The notes below the pieces were generated by a model. That model had not been told where the DNA came from and did no database searches. It saw only the letters and a list, made by a program, of their open reading frames with translations. 64,000 bases of DNA, from contig NZ_JBLWWF010000014.1 of NCBI RefSeq assembly GCF_048268085.1, forward strand, positions 1 to 64,000, written 5' to 3'. Each line of letters opens with the position of its first letter. The first letter of the stretch is position 1. Below are positions 25,913 through 35,048 of this stretch, piece by piece. A program made the translations under genes and the position numbers. The stretch is from Neptunicella sp048268085 (GTDB lineage Bacteria; Pseudomonadota; Gammaproteobacteria; Enterobacterales; Alteromonadaceae).

Positions 25913-27131
25913 CTGGATTCTGTCACAACAACTGGTATTGAGCGTGATTCTATTGCTCATGCTTCTGCTAGAACGAAAAGCGGTGGAAGATTTGGGAGCC
26001 AGAACGGTTTACCTATTGTGGTTATTGGTGCCGCTGGCACTGCTAGTTAACAATCTACCGGTGGATTTGGTGAGTCTGAATAACCACAGCATTAATCGTT
26101 ATGTAGTGGGCTTTTCCAGCCAGAGTCAGAAAGTGGGTTCGTTATTTAGTTGGCAGTTCATTTGGATGATTGGGGCGTTAGCTGTCATGGCAGTTGCTTG
26201 GTGGCAACAATGGCGATTTAGCCAATTATCATTAACGCCGCTGAAGAATATTGAGTTACCAACGCATTTTCCTCAACAACTCATTATTAGTACCTCCCGT
26301 TACGTCGCCGGGCCAGTGTTAACAGGAATATTTAGACCCAGATTAATTGTTCCTAGCTCATTCCAAGCCGACTTTACTGCGGCCCAACAGCAGATGATCT
26401 TGCAACACGAGTTAGTGCACTACCGCCGCCGGGATAACGTTTTTAATTTGTGTGGGTTGGTTGTTGTTGCGCTGTTCTGGTTTAACCCATTGGTGTGGAT
26501 TGGGTATAAAGCTTTTCGCCGGTGTCAGGAGTTAGCTTGTGATGAGGTGGTATTAATCAATAAAAATCAACAAGAAAAAATTCTGTATAGCAAAGCATTA
26601 TTGCGCTGTGCGGAAGTGTCACTACAACCCATGACGATTTATTCACAGTACGGAGATAAACACAGTATGAAAAAGCGCATTAAGTTAATTCAACACAGTG
26701 GTTCGGCAAAAGTTAGTTTGGTTGCAACGGTATTAATGTTGTCAGGCGGGCTTTTAACCGGGATCGCGATGGCTAATCAACAGCCAGCCACGATTGATAA
26801 AACGCAAGTGAATTTAGCCTCACCGGTGCAGCGAGTGGAACCGCTCTATCCGCTGGAAGCCGCTGAGCAAAAAATAGAAGGGTCAGTTGTATTGCAATTT
26901 GATATTGATGTAGATGGTACCACGTCGAATATTAAAGTGATCAAGGCCATACCGGAGCAAGTATTTGAAAAGGAATCAATCAAGGCGTTGCAACAATGGC
27001 GATATAAGCCGCGTATTGTTGGTGGGCAGGCGCAAAAGCAAACCAACTTGCTGGTACAACTGGACTATTTGCTGGATCAAACTAGCTCGCCACGTAACTC
27101 GCTGGTTGAAGGGATTAAGATAGTTAATTAA
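25905..27131 (+). CDS. BlaR1/MecR1-like M56 metallopeptidase with TonB C-terminal domain
   Basis: A 408-residue membrane protein: N-terminal helices, then an M56 zinc-protease domain with HELVH at 168-172 and a downstream ELACDE, a further membrane helix near residue 270, and a C-terminal TonB_C domain (VEPLYPLEAAEQKIEGSVVLQFDID to IKALQQWRYKP). BlaR1 and MecR1 instead carry a penicillin-binding sensor at this place, so beta-lactam sensing is not indicated. ATG 25905 overlaps the repressor stop. By family logic, cytoplasmic proteolysis would inactivate the BlaI-like repressor. Confidence 0.88.
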   Translation: MASWILSQQLVLSVILLLMLLLERKAVEDLGARTVYLLWLLVPLALLVNNLPVDLVSLNNHSINRYVVGFSSQSQKVGSLFSWQFIWMIGALAVMAVAWWQQWRFSQLSLTPLKNIELPTHFPQQLIISTSRYVAGPVLTGIFRPRLIVPSSFQADFTAAQQQMILQHELVHYRRRDNVFNLCGLVVVALFWFNPLVWIGYKAFRRCQELACDEVVLINKNQQEKILYSKALLRCAEVSLQPMTIYSQYGDKHSMKKRIKLIQHSGSAKVSLVATVLMLSGGLLTGIAMANQQPATIDKTQVNLASPVQRVEPLYPLEAAEQKIEGSVVLQFDIDVDGTTSNIKVIKAIPEQVFEKESIKALQQWRYKPRIVGGQAQKQTNLLVQLDYLLDQTSSPRNSLVEGIKIVN

Positions 27132-27226
27132 AACGGTCTGTTTTTTCTGGCTTTTATTGCCTCAACATTTTTATTGCTGGGGCGATGTCGACTGAATTTC
27201 TGATCAATTTCATTTTTGGTGTTGTT

Positions 27227-27916
27227 ATGAAATGGCTATCGCTGTGTTTTAGTTTGTGTCTATTGAGTGCATGCAGTGCGACCAGAGTGATAGTCAATCA
27301 GCGCTATTTAAGCGACGACCAAACCAGTCAAATCGTTAGTACGCTAAACGAGGCGGGCTTTGATGTGTTAACTAATGACTATGAATTTCCGGCTGCTATT
27401 CAGCAATCAACGTTGATGTATGCACTGGTACTCAACGATCCCAATACAATTGATGAAGTACAATTGCGGCTGGCGACACTGGGCTGGAATATAAATTCAG
27501 TTCAGCCACTGGTTACGGGCAATCAATGGTTTAGCAATAATAGCCTGGGGTTGTTTTTAATACCGGACAACATCAATCGACAGCAACGGGATCAAGTCTC
27601 AAGCTTGCTACGCCAGTTTCATACCGACGACTGCACGCCAACGGGCAGTATTAAGTTAACCGCCGATCAGCACTATCAGATGTCTTTTGACCAACCATTG
27701 AGCGCCGAGCAACAAGCTTCCCTGACCGGGATTTGGCGGGTGACTGAATATCCCTATATTGAATTGCGCAGTCAGGATCGACAGTGGTGGTTCTATTTAG
27801 TTGTGGAGCAACAGACGCGTGCTGACTCAATTGGCCGCATAAAGGTGACGAGTATCACCCCGGTAGAAGATTACTTCTTTGGTGGATGCACTTTTTCTGC
27901 CGGTGTCCGGGAGTAA
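27227..27916 (+). CDS. lipoprotein of unknown function
   Basis: A 229-residue lipoprotein with signal sequence MKWLSLCFSLCLLSAC, lipidated cysteine at residue 16. The sequence is mixed alpha/beta with no domain I recognise. The middle segment QHYQMSFDQPLSAEQQASLTGIWRVTEYPYIELRSQ and two cysteines (DDCTP and FGGCTF) may form a small disulfide-linked domain. A longer frame opens at 27185 but ATG 27227 opens the signal peptide. It follows the BlaR1-like gene by 95 bp on the same strand and may be part of that regulon. Confidence 0.75.
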   Translation: MKWLSLCFSLCLLSACSATRVIVNQRYLSDDQTSQIVSTLNEAGFDVLTNDYEFPAAIQQSTLMYALVLNDPNTIDEVQLRLATLGWNINSVQPLVTGNQWFSNNSLGLFLIPDNINRQQRDQVSSLLRQFHTDDCTPTGSIKLTADQHYQMSFDQPLSAEQQASLTGIWRVTEYPYIELRSQDRQWWFYLVVEQQTRADSIGRIKVTSITPVEDYFFGGCTFSAGVRE

Positions 27917-27918
27917 TT

Positions 27919-28581
27919 TTATGTGTACTTTTTCGCACAACCATTCAGAAAAATTGACACGGCATTTTCGACATAGCGTTTCTTCTCGTCATCGGATAAC
28001 ACCACAGTGTCACCTAATACACAACGCATATGGTAGTTACCTTTAAACATGCTAAGTAACTGTTGAGCGGCCATATAACAATCATTTAATTGCAAATAAC
28101 CGGCATCGACCAGCGATTGTAAATAATCCGCCACTGCTCTGAGGTTTCTCTCTGGAGCGGTTTTGATAAAAATTTCACGCAGTTGCGGGTAGCGCCCTGA
28201 TTCGGAAATAAGAAGGCGATGGATGGCTCCGACCTGGGGAGAGGACAGTAGATCGAGAAAGCTGATTCCCATGGCATGTAATACATCAACCGGGTCCTGC
28301 TCCCGGGCAAATGTGGAACTCAACTTATCCACCATTTGTCCGGAGGTGCGCTCAATCACAGCCTGAAACAGACCTTCTTTGTTCCCAAATAACCGATACA
28401 AGGTTGCCAGTGATCCACCTGCTTCAGCCATAATTTCCTGTAGGCTGGCAGCGTCAAATCCGTTGCGACAAAATACTTCCGTAGCAGCATCGAGTATTTT
28501 ATCACGCCTTAATAGCCCCTTTTCTCTCGGAGTATAATTTTCATCAGCGCAACTTAAGGTGGGATTTTCATTATTCATCAA
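27919..28581 (-). CDS. TetR family repressor of the EmrAB-type pump
   Basis: A 220-residue TetR-family regulator. The N-terminal HTH reads LRRDKILDAATEVFCRNGFDAASLQEIMAEAGGSLATLYRLFGNKEGLF. The C-terminal domain resembles the AefR/TetR_C type found with RND or MFS pumps. Divergent from the HlyD-MFS operon, with a palindrome at 28655-28672 in between, so it is probably the local repressor. Confidence 0.9.
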   Translation of the reverse strand: MMNNENPTLSCADENYTPREKGLLRRDKILDAATEVFCRNGFDAASLQEIMAEAGGSLATLYRLFGNKEGLFQAVIERTSGQMVDKLSSTFAREQDPVDVLHAMGISFLDLLSSPQVGAIHRLLISESGRYPQLREIFIKTAPERNLRAVADYLQSLVDAGYLQLNDCYMAAQQLLSMFKGNYHMRCVLGDTVVLSDDEKKRYVENAVSIFLNGCAKKYT

Positions 28582-28654
28582 TATGACTACCTATTATCTG
28601 AACTGTGATGTTATCAAATAATTGATTCTATAACAGGACTTGAATTTTTGTGTA

Positions 28655-28672
28655 GTGTAATATACATTACAC
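28655..28672. promoter_or_regulatory. candidate TetR operator
   Basis: GTGTAATATACATTACAC is a perfect 7-bp inverted repeat around a four-base centre, between the divergent TetR and HlyD genes, 41 bp upstream of the latter. Position and symmetry fit an operator serving both directions. Confidence 0.65.
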
Positions 28673-28712
28673 ATTGTTCAATTGCTATTCTCTTGTATGG
28701 ATCCTTTTACCT

Positions 28713-29789
28713 ATGAAATTCACCATTAAAAAAGTGATATTTACCTTGGTCGCACTCACTTTACTGTTCTTTGCTGCTCGGGCCGCTATGCAATGGTACC
28801 AACATGGGCGTTTTACCGAAGAAACTGACAATGCTTATATTAAGGCTGATACGATAGCAATCCGCCCCGAGATTACTGGACGAATAGCAGCGGTGGCAGT
28901 GCAGGAAAATCAGCGAGTCGCAAAAGGCCAGTTATTGATTCAAATTGATCCTGCAGACTATCAGGCTAAAGTTAAGCAAGCTCAGGCACAGTTGGCGGTT
29001 AGCCAGGCTGCATTGGCAGACGCCGACGCGCAATTTGCCTTACAAGATAAAAAGTTGGATGAAGCGTCGGCGAATATTGATGCTGCCCGTGCGGAATTGC
29101 ATCGTGCCGAATTAGAGTTAAAGCGCTTTAAAGTGCTGGAGAGTCAGTCATATGACTCTAAACAGCAATTGCAAAATGCGGAAGCCGCAGTACAGGTGGC
29201 TAAAGCTAAAGTTGCTCAGGCGACTGCGGCTAAAGCGGCTGCTACGCAAATGGTAGCGGTGCTGGAGACCAAACGTAGTAGTGCTGAAGCACAAATTAGT
29301 GTTGTTCAATCCGAGCTGGATTTTGCCAAAAACCAGCTAACCAAAGCTGCTATTGTGGCGCCTAGTGACGGAGTTATTGGTAATTTAGGAGCTCGGGTCG
29401 GTAGTGCTGCGCAACCGAATATGACGTTATTGTATTTAGTACCGTTATCCAAAATTTATGTGATTGCCAATTACAAAGAAACCCAAATTACCCATATGAG
29501 CATTGGTCAGCCGGTAACGCTGAATGTGGATGCACAACCGGATATTCAATTTACCGGTGTCGTTGAGTCACTCGCACCGTCTACAGGAACCGAATTCAGT
29601 TTATTGCCGGCAGACAATGCAACCGGCAACTTTAATAAGATTGTGCAACGAGTGCCAGTGCGCATTCAGATCACCGGGCCTAAAAATTCCTTATATCTGC
29701 TTCGCCCCGGATTATCGGTAGTCCCTTCAGTGGATACTCAGCATTTTAGTCAGCAAAAATCATATCTGGATAACGTGGAAGCACCATAA
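28713..29789 (+). CDS. HlyD/EmrA family periplasmic adaptor
   Basis: Membrane-fusion protein of a tripartite multidrug exporter, 358 residues. One N-terminal membrane helix (KKVIFTLVALTLLFFAARAAM), then the biotinyl-lipoyl half DNAYIKADTIAIRPEITGRIAAVAV, a long coiled-coil hairpin rich in Ala and Gln (about residues 85-205), and the second lipoyl half IVAPSDGVIGNLGARVG. The ATG at 28713 is preferred over 28674. It overlaps the MFS pump gene by one base (TAATG). Confidence 0.93.
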   Translation: MKFTIKKVIFTLVALTLLFFAARAAMQWYQHGRFTEETDNAYIKADTIAIRPEITGRIAAVAVQENQRVAKGQLLIQIDPADYQAKVKQAQAQLAVSQAALADADAQFALQDKKLDEASANIDAARAELHRAELELKRFKVLESQSYDSKQQLQNAEAAVQVAKAKVAQATAAKAAATQMVAVLETKRSSAEAQISVVQSELDFAKNQLTKAAIVAPSDGVIGNLGARVGSAAQPNMTLLYLVPLSKIYVIANYKETQITHMSIGQPVTLNVDAQPDIQFTGVVESLAPSTGTEFSLLPADNATGNFNKIVQRVPVRIQITGPKNSLYLLRPGLSVVPSVDTQHFSQQKSYLDNVEAP

Positions 29790-31339
29790 TGCCGAACAAA
29801 AATGATATGCCTAGCATCCAGCAGCGAATTGGTTTTATCGCTGCGATGGTGGGGATGTTTATGGCCATTCTGGATATCCAGATTGTCGCCAGTTCGTTAA
29901 ATGAAATTCAAGCCGGTGTGTCGGCCACTCCAGATGAAATTTCATGGGTACAAACAGCATATTTAATTGCTGAAGTGATCATGATCCCCCTTTCAGGCAT
30001 GCTAATTCGTTGGTTATCGACACGCTTGACTTTTGTGCTTAGCTGCTCGGCTTTTACGCTGGCTAGCGTGGGTTGTGCAATGGCACAAACGATCGATCAG
30101 CTTATTGTATTGCGTGCCATTCAGGGGTTTGTTGGCGGTGCAATGATCCCTATTGCTTATGCGCTGGGATTTCGGTTATTCCCGCCACGGATGATGGGCA
30201 TCATTCAGGCTGTCATTGGTATGATCGCCACCACCGCTCCTTCGATTGGTCCGACGTTAGGCGGCTACATTACATTATCGTTGAGTTGGCACTGGCTGTT
30301 TTTGATGAATGTTATTCCAGGAATTCTTGCCAGTGTCGTGGTGTGGTTTAATTTACATATTGATGAACCCGATTTTAGTCTTTTCAAAAAAATCGATTTT
30401 ACCGGTTTGTTATTTTTAGCCTTGTTTCTTGGCCCACTGGAATTTGTACTGGAAGAAGGGCCCGGTGAAGACTGGTTTGCCAGTACCGAAATCATTATTT
30501 TTTCATTGATTAGTATGTGCAGTGCCGTGGCGTTTTTCTGGCGAGCATTAACGGTAGATTTTCCAATTGTGGATCTAAAAGTGTTTAAGGATCGTAACTT
30601 TGCATTGGGCACTGTCCTCGGCTTTATCATCGGTATTGCGTTATATGGTTTGGTGTATTTAATGCCATTGTTTTTTGGCACCGTACGACAGTTTAATAGC
30701 TTGCAGATTGGTGAAATCATGTTTGTTACCGGTGCCACGATGTTCTTTACCGCCCCCGTCTTTGGTAAATTATCGGATAAAATCGATGCCCGCTATATGC
30801 TGACCTTTGGCCTGTTTTTAGTCGGATTGGGGGCGATTATGAATTCAACCCTGACCACCGAATCAGGCTATGAGCACTTTTTCTGGCCTCAGATTGTGCG
30901 TGGAGTGGGATTATTGGTGTGTATTCTTACCGCGACGCGCTTGGCAATGGGAACGTTGCCAGACCATGAAATTAGTAATGCTGCAGGCTTATTTAATGTG
31001 ATGCGTAACCTCGGCGGCGCGGTGGGATTAGCCACGATGGATACCATTCGTGATTTTCGTTTTGATTATCATTGGACTCAGCTTATTCATGCCGTTGATA
31101 CCACTCGGGATGTGGTGGTCCAGCAATTGTATCAGTCGCAAATGCAGTTAACCGGTATGGTGAGCGATCCCGCTGCCGCTGCAATTAAACAAATGGCCCA
31201 ACGAGTGATGTTGCAAGCGAGGGTATTGTCGTTCAATGACCTGTTTTTGATTTTGGGTGTGTTGTATTTGTGTGCCGTGCCTTTGATGATATTTATGCGC
31301 AAGCCAGAGAGTGCCGCCGGACCGGTCGCAGAGCATTAA
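29789..31339 (+). CDS. DHA2 (EmrB-type) MFS drug exporter
   Basis: A 516-residue inner-membrane major-facilitator protein with about 14 hydrophobic segments. Motifs include LDIQIVASSLNEIQ in helix 1 with the DHA2-type aspartate, WVQTAYLIAEVIMIPLSG, and RAIQGFVGGAMIPIA (motif C region). With the preceding adaptor it would form an EmrAB-TolC-type pump for hydrophobic compounds. The outer-membrane channel gene is not in the window. A terminator follows at 31468. Confidence 0.94.
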   Translation: MPNKNDMPSIQQRIGFIAAMVGMFMAILDIQIVASSLNEIQAGVSATPDEISWVQTAYLIAEVIMIPLSGMLIRWLSTRLTFVLSCSAFTLASVGCAMAQTIDQLIVLRAIQGFVGGAMIPIAYALGFRLFPPRMMGIIQAVIGMIATTAPSIGPTLGGYITLSLSWHWLFLMNVIPGILASVVVWFNLHIDEPDFSLFKKIDFTGLLFLALFLGPLEFVLEEGPGEDWFASTEIIIFSLISMCSAVAFFWRALTVDFPIVDLKVFKDRNFALGTVLGFIIGIALYGLVYLMPLFFGTVRQFNSLQIGEIMFVTGATMFFTAPVFGKLSDKIDARYMLTFGLFLVGLGAIMNSTLTTESGYEHFFWPQIVRGVGLLVCILTATRLAMGTLPDHEISNAAGLFNVMRNLGGAVGLATMDTIRDFRFDYHWTQLIHAVDTTRDVVVQQLYQSQMQLTGMVSDPAAAAIKQMAQRVMLQARVLSFNDLFLILGVLYLCAVPLMIFMRKPESAAGPVAEH

Positions 31340-31767
31340 TAATAGTGTAAAGAAAACGTAATTTATTGTTTTGAAAGAAACTTTATACAGTCTGACGAGT
31401 CTTAAATAATACGTCTTTAGTGAACTTCTCCCTTTACTAGCGTGGCGGTTTCGATACCGCATTTTCTCCCACTGCCATGGTTATTAACCTGATCATGGTC
31501 AGTGGGATTTTTATTAATTCCAATAATACCACCCTTGTTCAGTGGTAGGGCAAATGGCGCATCATTGGTTTTATCCCATTCGTTTTTGACGCGCAATCCA
31601 TAGTTGAGCCTCTACAATCCGCTATATAAATGTCATTCATTTTCAGGCTAACTTATTGTTATTTAGATTATTTGACGTTACTTTATTTTCTCTGTTTCTT
31701 TCCGCTGTAGTTTATGGGAATAACCGATAAAACGGATTGGATTTTGGGGAATTAATTCGAGATAGTT
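31340..31767. other. 428-bp intergenic region after the EmrB-type gene
   Basis: No convincing gene. It contains the terminator at 31468-31512, and short hairpins such as GCGGT...ACCGC at about 31445-31460 that are reminiscent of a tRNA T-arm but do not extend to a cloverleaf. The last 100 bases are AT-rich and should include the promoter of the CsaA-like gene. Confidence 0.5.
31468..31512 (+). terminator. rho-independent terminator of the emrAB-type operon
   Basis: CCCACTG-CCATG (31468-31479) pairs with CATGG-T-CAGTGGG (31494-31506) with one bulged T, followed by ATTTTTATT. It is about 130 bases beyond the MFS stop and is the first good terminator there. Confidence 0.8.
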
Positions 31768-32106
31768 ATGGAACATATTAATTGGCATGATTTCCAGAGA
31801 GTGGAACTTAGAATAGGCACCATTGTGGAGGTTCAGGATTTTCCTGAAGCAAGAAACCCTGCCTACAAGTTGCGTGTTGATTTCGGTGGCAATATCGGGA
31901 TTAAAAAATCTAGCGCTCAAATAACCAAGCTCTATAGTAAATCAGATCTATTAGGTAAACAGGTTATGGCAGTGGTTAACTTTCCGCCTAAACAAATCGG
32001 GCCCATTATGTCTGAGTGTTTGGTTACCGGTGTTCATCGGGAAGATGGTGCTGTGGTATTGGTATCACCAGATCAACCTTTGCCAAATGGAGCTCGTTTG
32101 GCTTAA
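31768..32106 (+). CDS. CsaA-like tRNA-binding domain protein
   Basis: A 112-residue stand-alone tRNA-binding OB-fold protein of the CsaA family: FQRVELRIGTIVEVQDFPEARNPAYKLRVDFG, IKKSSAQIT, VMAVVNFPPKQIGPIMSECLVTGV. The same fold ends methionyl-tRNA synthetase. CsaA from Bacillus shows chaperone and export-related activity. The family assignment is firm; the cellular role here is not. Short-chain dehydrogenase gene follows 68 bp downstream. Confidence 0.92.
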   Translation: MEHINWHDFQRVELRIGTIVEVQDFPEARNPAYKLRVDFGGNIGIKKSSAQITKLYSKSDLLGKQVMAVVNFPPKQIGPIMSECLVTGVHREDGAVVLVSPDQPLPNGARLA

Positions 32107-32174
32107 TGATTTCTCTCGCCGGGTACTACGGTATTTATCTTTGAGAGTAAACTCACGAAGTAAATGGAATACGC

Positions 32175-32933
32175 ATGAGTTCAGATCAAAATAACAATAG
32201 AGGCAGAGTTGCCCTAATTACAGGTTCAACATCCGGGATTGGAAAAGCGATTGCCCTACAGCTTAATAAGGATGGATTTACAGTTGTGTTGCATTCAAGA
32301 ACGTCGGTAGCCGAAGGGCAACGTTTCGCTAGCCAAATTCCCAACGCTATTTATATTCAAGCCGACTTATCGGATCAAGTTCAAGTAAAGCGGTTAATTT
32401 TAGATGTGCTGTCTCACCATGGTAGGTTGGATGTGTTAGTTAATAATGCGGGTATTAATGCAATGATCCCCCACAACGATCTTAAACAGGCCTCAGCTGA
32501 GGTATGGCGCGAGCTTTACGAGGTTAATGTGATAGCCCCATGGACGTTAATTGCTGAAGCTGAATCAGCTCTTAGACAATCATCAACCCAAGCATGTCCC
32601 AGTTGTATCGTGAATATTAGTTCACATGCTGGAGTTCGTCCTAAAGGTGCATCGGTTCCTTATGCGGCAACAAAGGCGGCACTAAATCATGTCACTACAT
32701 TATTAGCGTTGAATTTATCACCAGATATTCGTGTTAATGCAATTGCCCCCGGTTTAGTTGATACCCCGATGACTGAGAAATGGGTTGATGCTCATCGATT
32801 GTGGAAAGATAAATCCCCAATGAGACGTGGAGCCAAACCCTCTGAAATTGCTTATATTGCATCAATGCTAGTTGCGAGTAGTTATATTACCGGTGAAATC
32901 ATATTGGCTGATGGGGGATTAAATCTTACTTAA
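32175..32933 (+). CDS. short-chain dehydrogenase/reductase
   Basis: A 252-residue classical SDR oxidoreductase: cofactor motif TGSTSGIGKAIA, NNAGIN, catalytic Ser in NISSHAGVR and YAATKAA (Tyr and Lys four apart), with AIAPGLVDTPM and the C-terminal ITGEIILADGGL. All catalytic residues are present. The ADLSD segment suggests NAD(P) binding of either type. Substrate cannot be read from sequence. Convergent with the DUF2955 gene. Confidence 0.92.
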   Translation: MSSDQNNNRGRVALITGSTSGIGKAIALQLNKDGFTVVLHSRTSVAEGQRFASQIPNAIYIQADLSDQVQVKRLILDVLSHHGRLDVLVNNAGINAMIPHNDLKQASAEVWRELYEVNVIAPWTLIAEAESALRQSSTQACPSCIVNISSHAGVRPKGASVPYAATKAALNHVTTLLALNLSPDIRVNAIAPGLVDTPMTEKWVDAHRLWKDKSPMRRGAKPSEIAYIASMLVASSYITGEIILADGGLNLT

Positions 32934-32944
32934 TCGAGCTTAGG

Positions 32945-33991
32945 TTAAGTCGTTATATCCCGGGTTGCCTCAAAGCAATTGAGTAAGCGATGCAAACCAT
33001 GAGCGCACAGGATCAGTACACTCAGAGCGATCACAACAGAGGAAAACCGGTATAGACTGCTATAAAAAATATCGGCAGTTGGATTCATGTATTGACCAAA
33101 TAAAATTCCGATTGTGGTTAGGGCTCCAAAACCGGTTCCAGAACCTGCGCGTTCGATTAAATGCAGTCGTGCAGTAAGTAAAATAGTGATAAACAAGGCT
33201 AATACTACCAATGCCAGATGGGCGATTAGGTTATACATCAATACCTGTACCAGAATCGCCAGAACACAGCCGATACTGACTCCTTTAGCCCGCTTGAAGG
33301 CACTGGTTAGCGATCCCTGAAAGGTTAACGGAAACAGAACCAGTACGGTGGCAACTTGGGCAGATAAGGAATCACGCAAGTCGAGAATCTGAAATACCAT
33401 AAATGATATTGTTACCAGTGTAGCGCCTAACAAAGTGCGGTGGCGTATCTGAATCTGGGTGGCTGTATTAGGTGGTGGGGGTAACGGCTTGTCTACATCA
33501 GGAATAAGCCAGTAAAACACACAGGCACCCACCACAGACAAGACTGAGGCCAATAAGGTCGCAGCGACCATATCGCTGATATTGGTATCCGGGTAACTGC
33601 CAAAATGCAGTAATGTTGATAACGTCACTAGCCCGGAAGCCCATAACAAATAATGTTTTCCTTTGGCCATAAAGTAAAAATGTACAGCGAAAATAGCGAA
33701 GGTCGCCAATGTCATTGGCAAGGCATAGGGTAGAAAAAAGCGATGCAATACATACAGTTCGACAATATTGACCACGGTGCCAAGGACAAACTGCCAAGCG
33801 ATAAGACGATTAAATACCGGTAACATGCCAAGCAACAGCATTGGAAAAACGGTAAAAAATACACCATAAGGCCAATTCATCAATTTACACAGCAGAAAAC
33901 CGGTACAGCTACCTAACGCGATGCGCAGTAGGCGTCGTTGTTCTGCCTGAGTCAGACCCGTTGTATTATCAGTATGAATATTAGTAGACAT
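32945..33991 (-). CDS. DUF2955 (FUSC-like) membrane protein of an efflux operon
   Basis: A 348-residue integral membrane protein with two blocks of hydrophobic helices, as in aromatic-acid exporter (FUSC/YccS) relatives; assigned to the DUF2955 family found with HlyD and MarR genes. It overlaps the HlyD gene by 11 bp and is last in a marR-hlyD-DUF2955 operon. It probably forms the inner-membrane pump with the adjacent adaptor. Substrate unknown; aromatic or phenolic compounds are plausible by analogy with AaeAB. Confidence 0.82.
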   Translation of the reverse strand: MSTNIHTDNTTGLTQAEQRRLLRIALGSCTGFLLCKLMNWPYGVFFTVFPMLLLGMLPVFNRLIAWQFVLGTVVNIVELYVLHRFFLPYALPMTLATFAIFAVHFYFMAKGKHYLLWASGLVTLSTLLHFGSYPDTNISDMVAATLLASVLSVVGACVFYWLIPDVDKPLPPPPNTATQIQIRHRTLLGATLVTISFMVFQILDLRDSLSAQVATVLVLFPLTFQGSLTSAFKRAKGVSIGCVLAILVQVLMYNLIAHLALVVLALFITILLTARLHLIERAGSGTGFGALTTIGILFGQYMNPTADIFYSSLYRFSSVVIALSVLILCAHGLHRLLNCFEATRDITT

Positions 33992-35048
33992 AGTGCAGAT
34001 AACTGATTACGGCCATTTGTATCCGCGCTAGCAGATGCATCACACCATGGGTATCGTTTTCCAGCATGACAGTGGCTCGTGAGCCGGTGGCTAGGGAAAT
34101 GGGCAGTGATTGTTGCTGTAACTCTACATAGACACGTATGCGCTGTGCATCACGTACCCATCGATCACTGTTATCGGGGGCAGCCAGTTGACCGTTGGCT
34201 GTATTTTGCCCTTGAGCTATACCCAGATCACGACTACTCAGTGAGGCATTAAATACTTGTCCAGGCAGTGCGTCAAATACCACTAATGCCGTTGCATTTT
34301 GCGGGATATGACTCAGACTTTTTTCACGAAAGTCAGCAGCAATTCGTTCTTGGCCCATCACCACCAGACTCAGTAAGGACTGATTGGCCTGAGCTTGAAT
34401 ACCGGCGACCAGTTGCAGGTTAGAAACCACGCCATCCTCAGGTGCAACTACTTGAGTGCGTTTGAGGTTCAGTTGGGCTAACTCGAGTTGATTACGGGCC
34501 TGACGTAAGCGTAAATTTTGGTCGCCTTGGTCACCTAGTTCTGTTTCTACCGCTCGTTGATTCTGTTGTGCGGCAACTAAACGTGCCTGCGCTGAATTAA
34601 CTTCGGCAGCGTGTTGGTCAACGAGTTGCTGACTGACCACATCCTGTTGCATTAAGGTTTGCAGCCGCGCATATTCACGTTGGCTTTCCTGCAATGTAAC
34701 GGAAGCTTCGGTGACAGTGGCTTGAGCCTGTGCAAGTTGCGCTTGTAATGTTGCATTGGTTTGTTTGGCGGCACTTAAAGCTAACAGTGCTTTTTCCACG
34801 GCCAGTTGATAATCGCTAGGATCAATCTTAAACAGCAGGTCTCCGGCAGCAACCCGTTGGTTATTGCTCACATACACCTCCGTCACTTCACCTGCGACTC
34901 GGGGAGCTACCGTGATTACCGGGCGTTGTACCATTGAATGCGGGGTCATTGGAATGGTCACATCGGTGATCAATACATAGGCAAAAACTACGATGAACAA
35001 CACAAAAGCACCACGCATCCAGCGATTAAATTGTTTATCTGAGGTCAT
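33981..35048 (-). CDS. HlyD family periplasmic adaptor
   Basis: Membrane-fusion protein of 355 residues: membrane helix at residues 12-30 (GAFVLFIVVFAYVLITDVTI), lipoyl halves QRPVITVAPRVAGEVTEVYVSNNQRVAAGDLLFKIDP and VVAPEDGVVSNLQLVAG, with a Gln/Ala-rich coiled coil between. It resembles EmrA/AaeA. It overlaps marR upstream by four bases and DUF2955 downstream by 11 bases, a tightly coupled operon. Confidence 0.92.
   Translation of the reverse strand: MTSDKQFNRWMRGAFVLFIVVFAYVLITDVTIPMTPHSMVQRPVITVAPRVAGEVTEVYVSNNQRVAAGDLLFKIDPSDYQLAVEKALLALSAAKQTNATLQAQLAQAQATVTEASVTLQESQREYARLQTLMQQDVVSQQLVDQHAAEVNSAQARLVAAQQNQRAVETELGDQGDQNLRLRQARNQLELAQLNLKRTQVVAPEDGVVSNLQLVAGIQAQANQSLLSLVVMGQERIAADFREKSLSHIPQNATALVVFDALPGQVFNASLSSRDLGIAQGQNTANGQLAAPDNSDRWVRDAQRIRVYVELQQQSLPISLATGSRATVMLENDTHGVMHLLARIQMAVISYLHYVY

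Noticed and set aside
31375..31472. tRNA-like 3' end (GCGGTTTCGATACCGC, ATTTTCT, C, CCA) with a possible upstream AGAAACT
   Set aside because: The T-loop is one base short, no D-arm with GG and no anticodon stem could be built, and the CCA is part of the terminator stem. Not called as tRNA or pseudo-tRNA.
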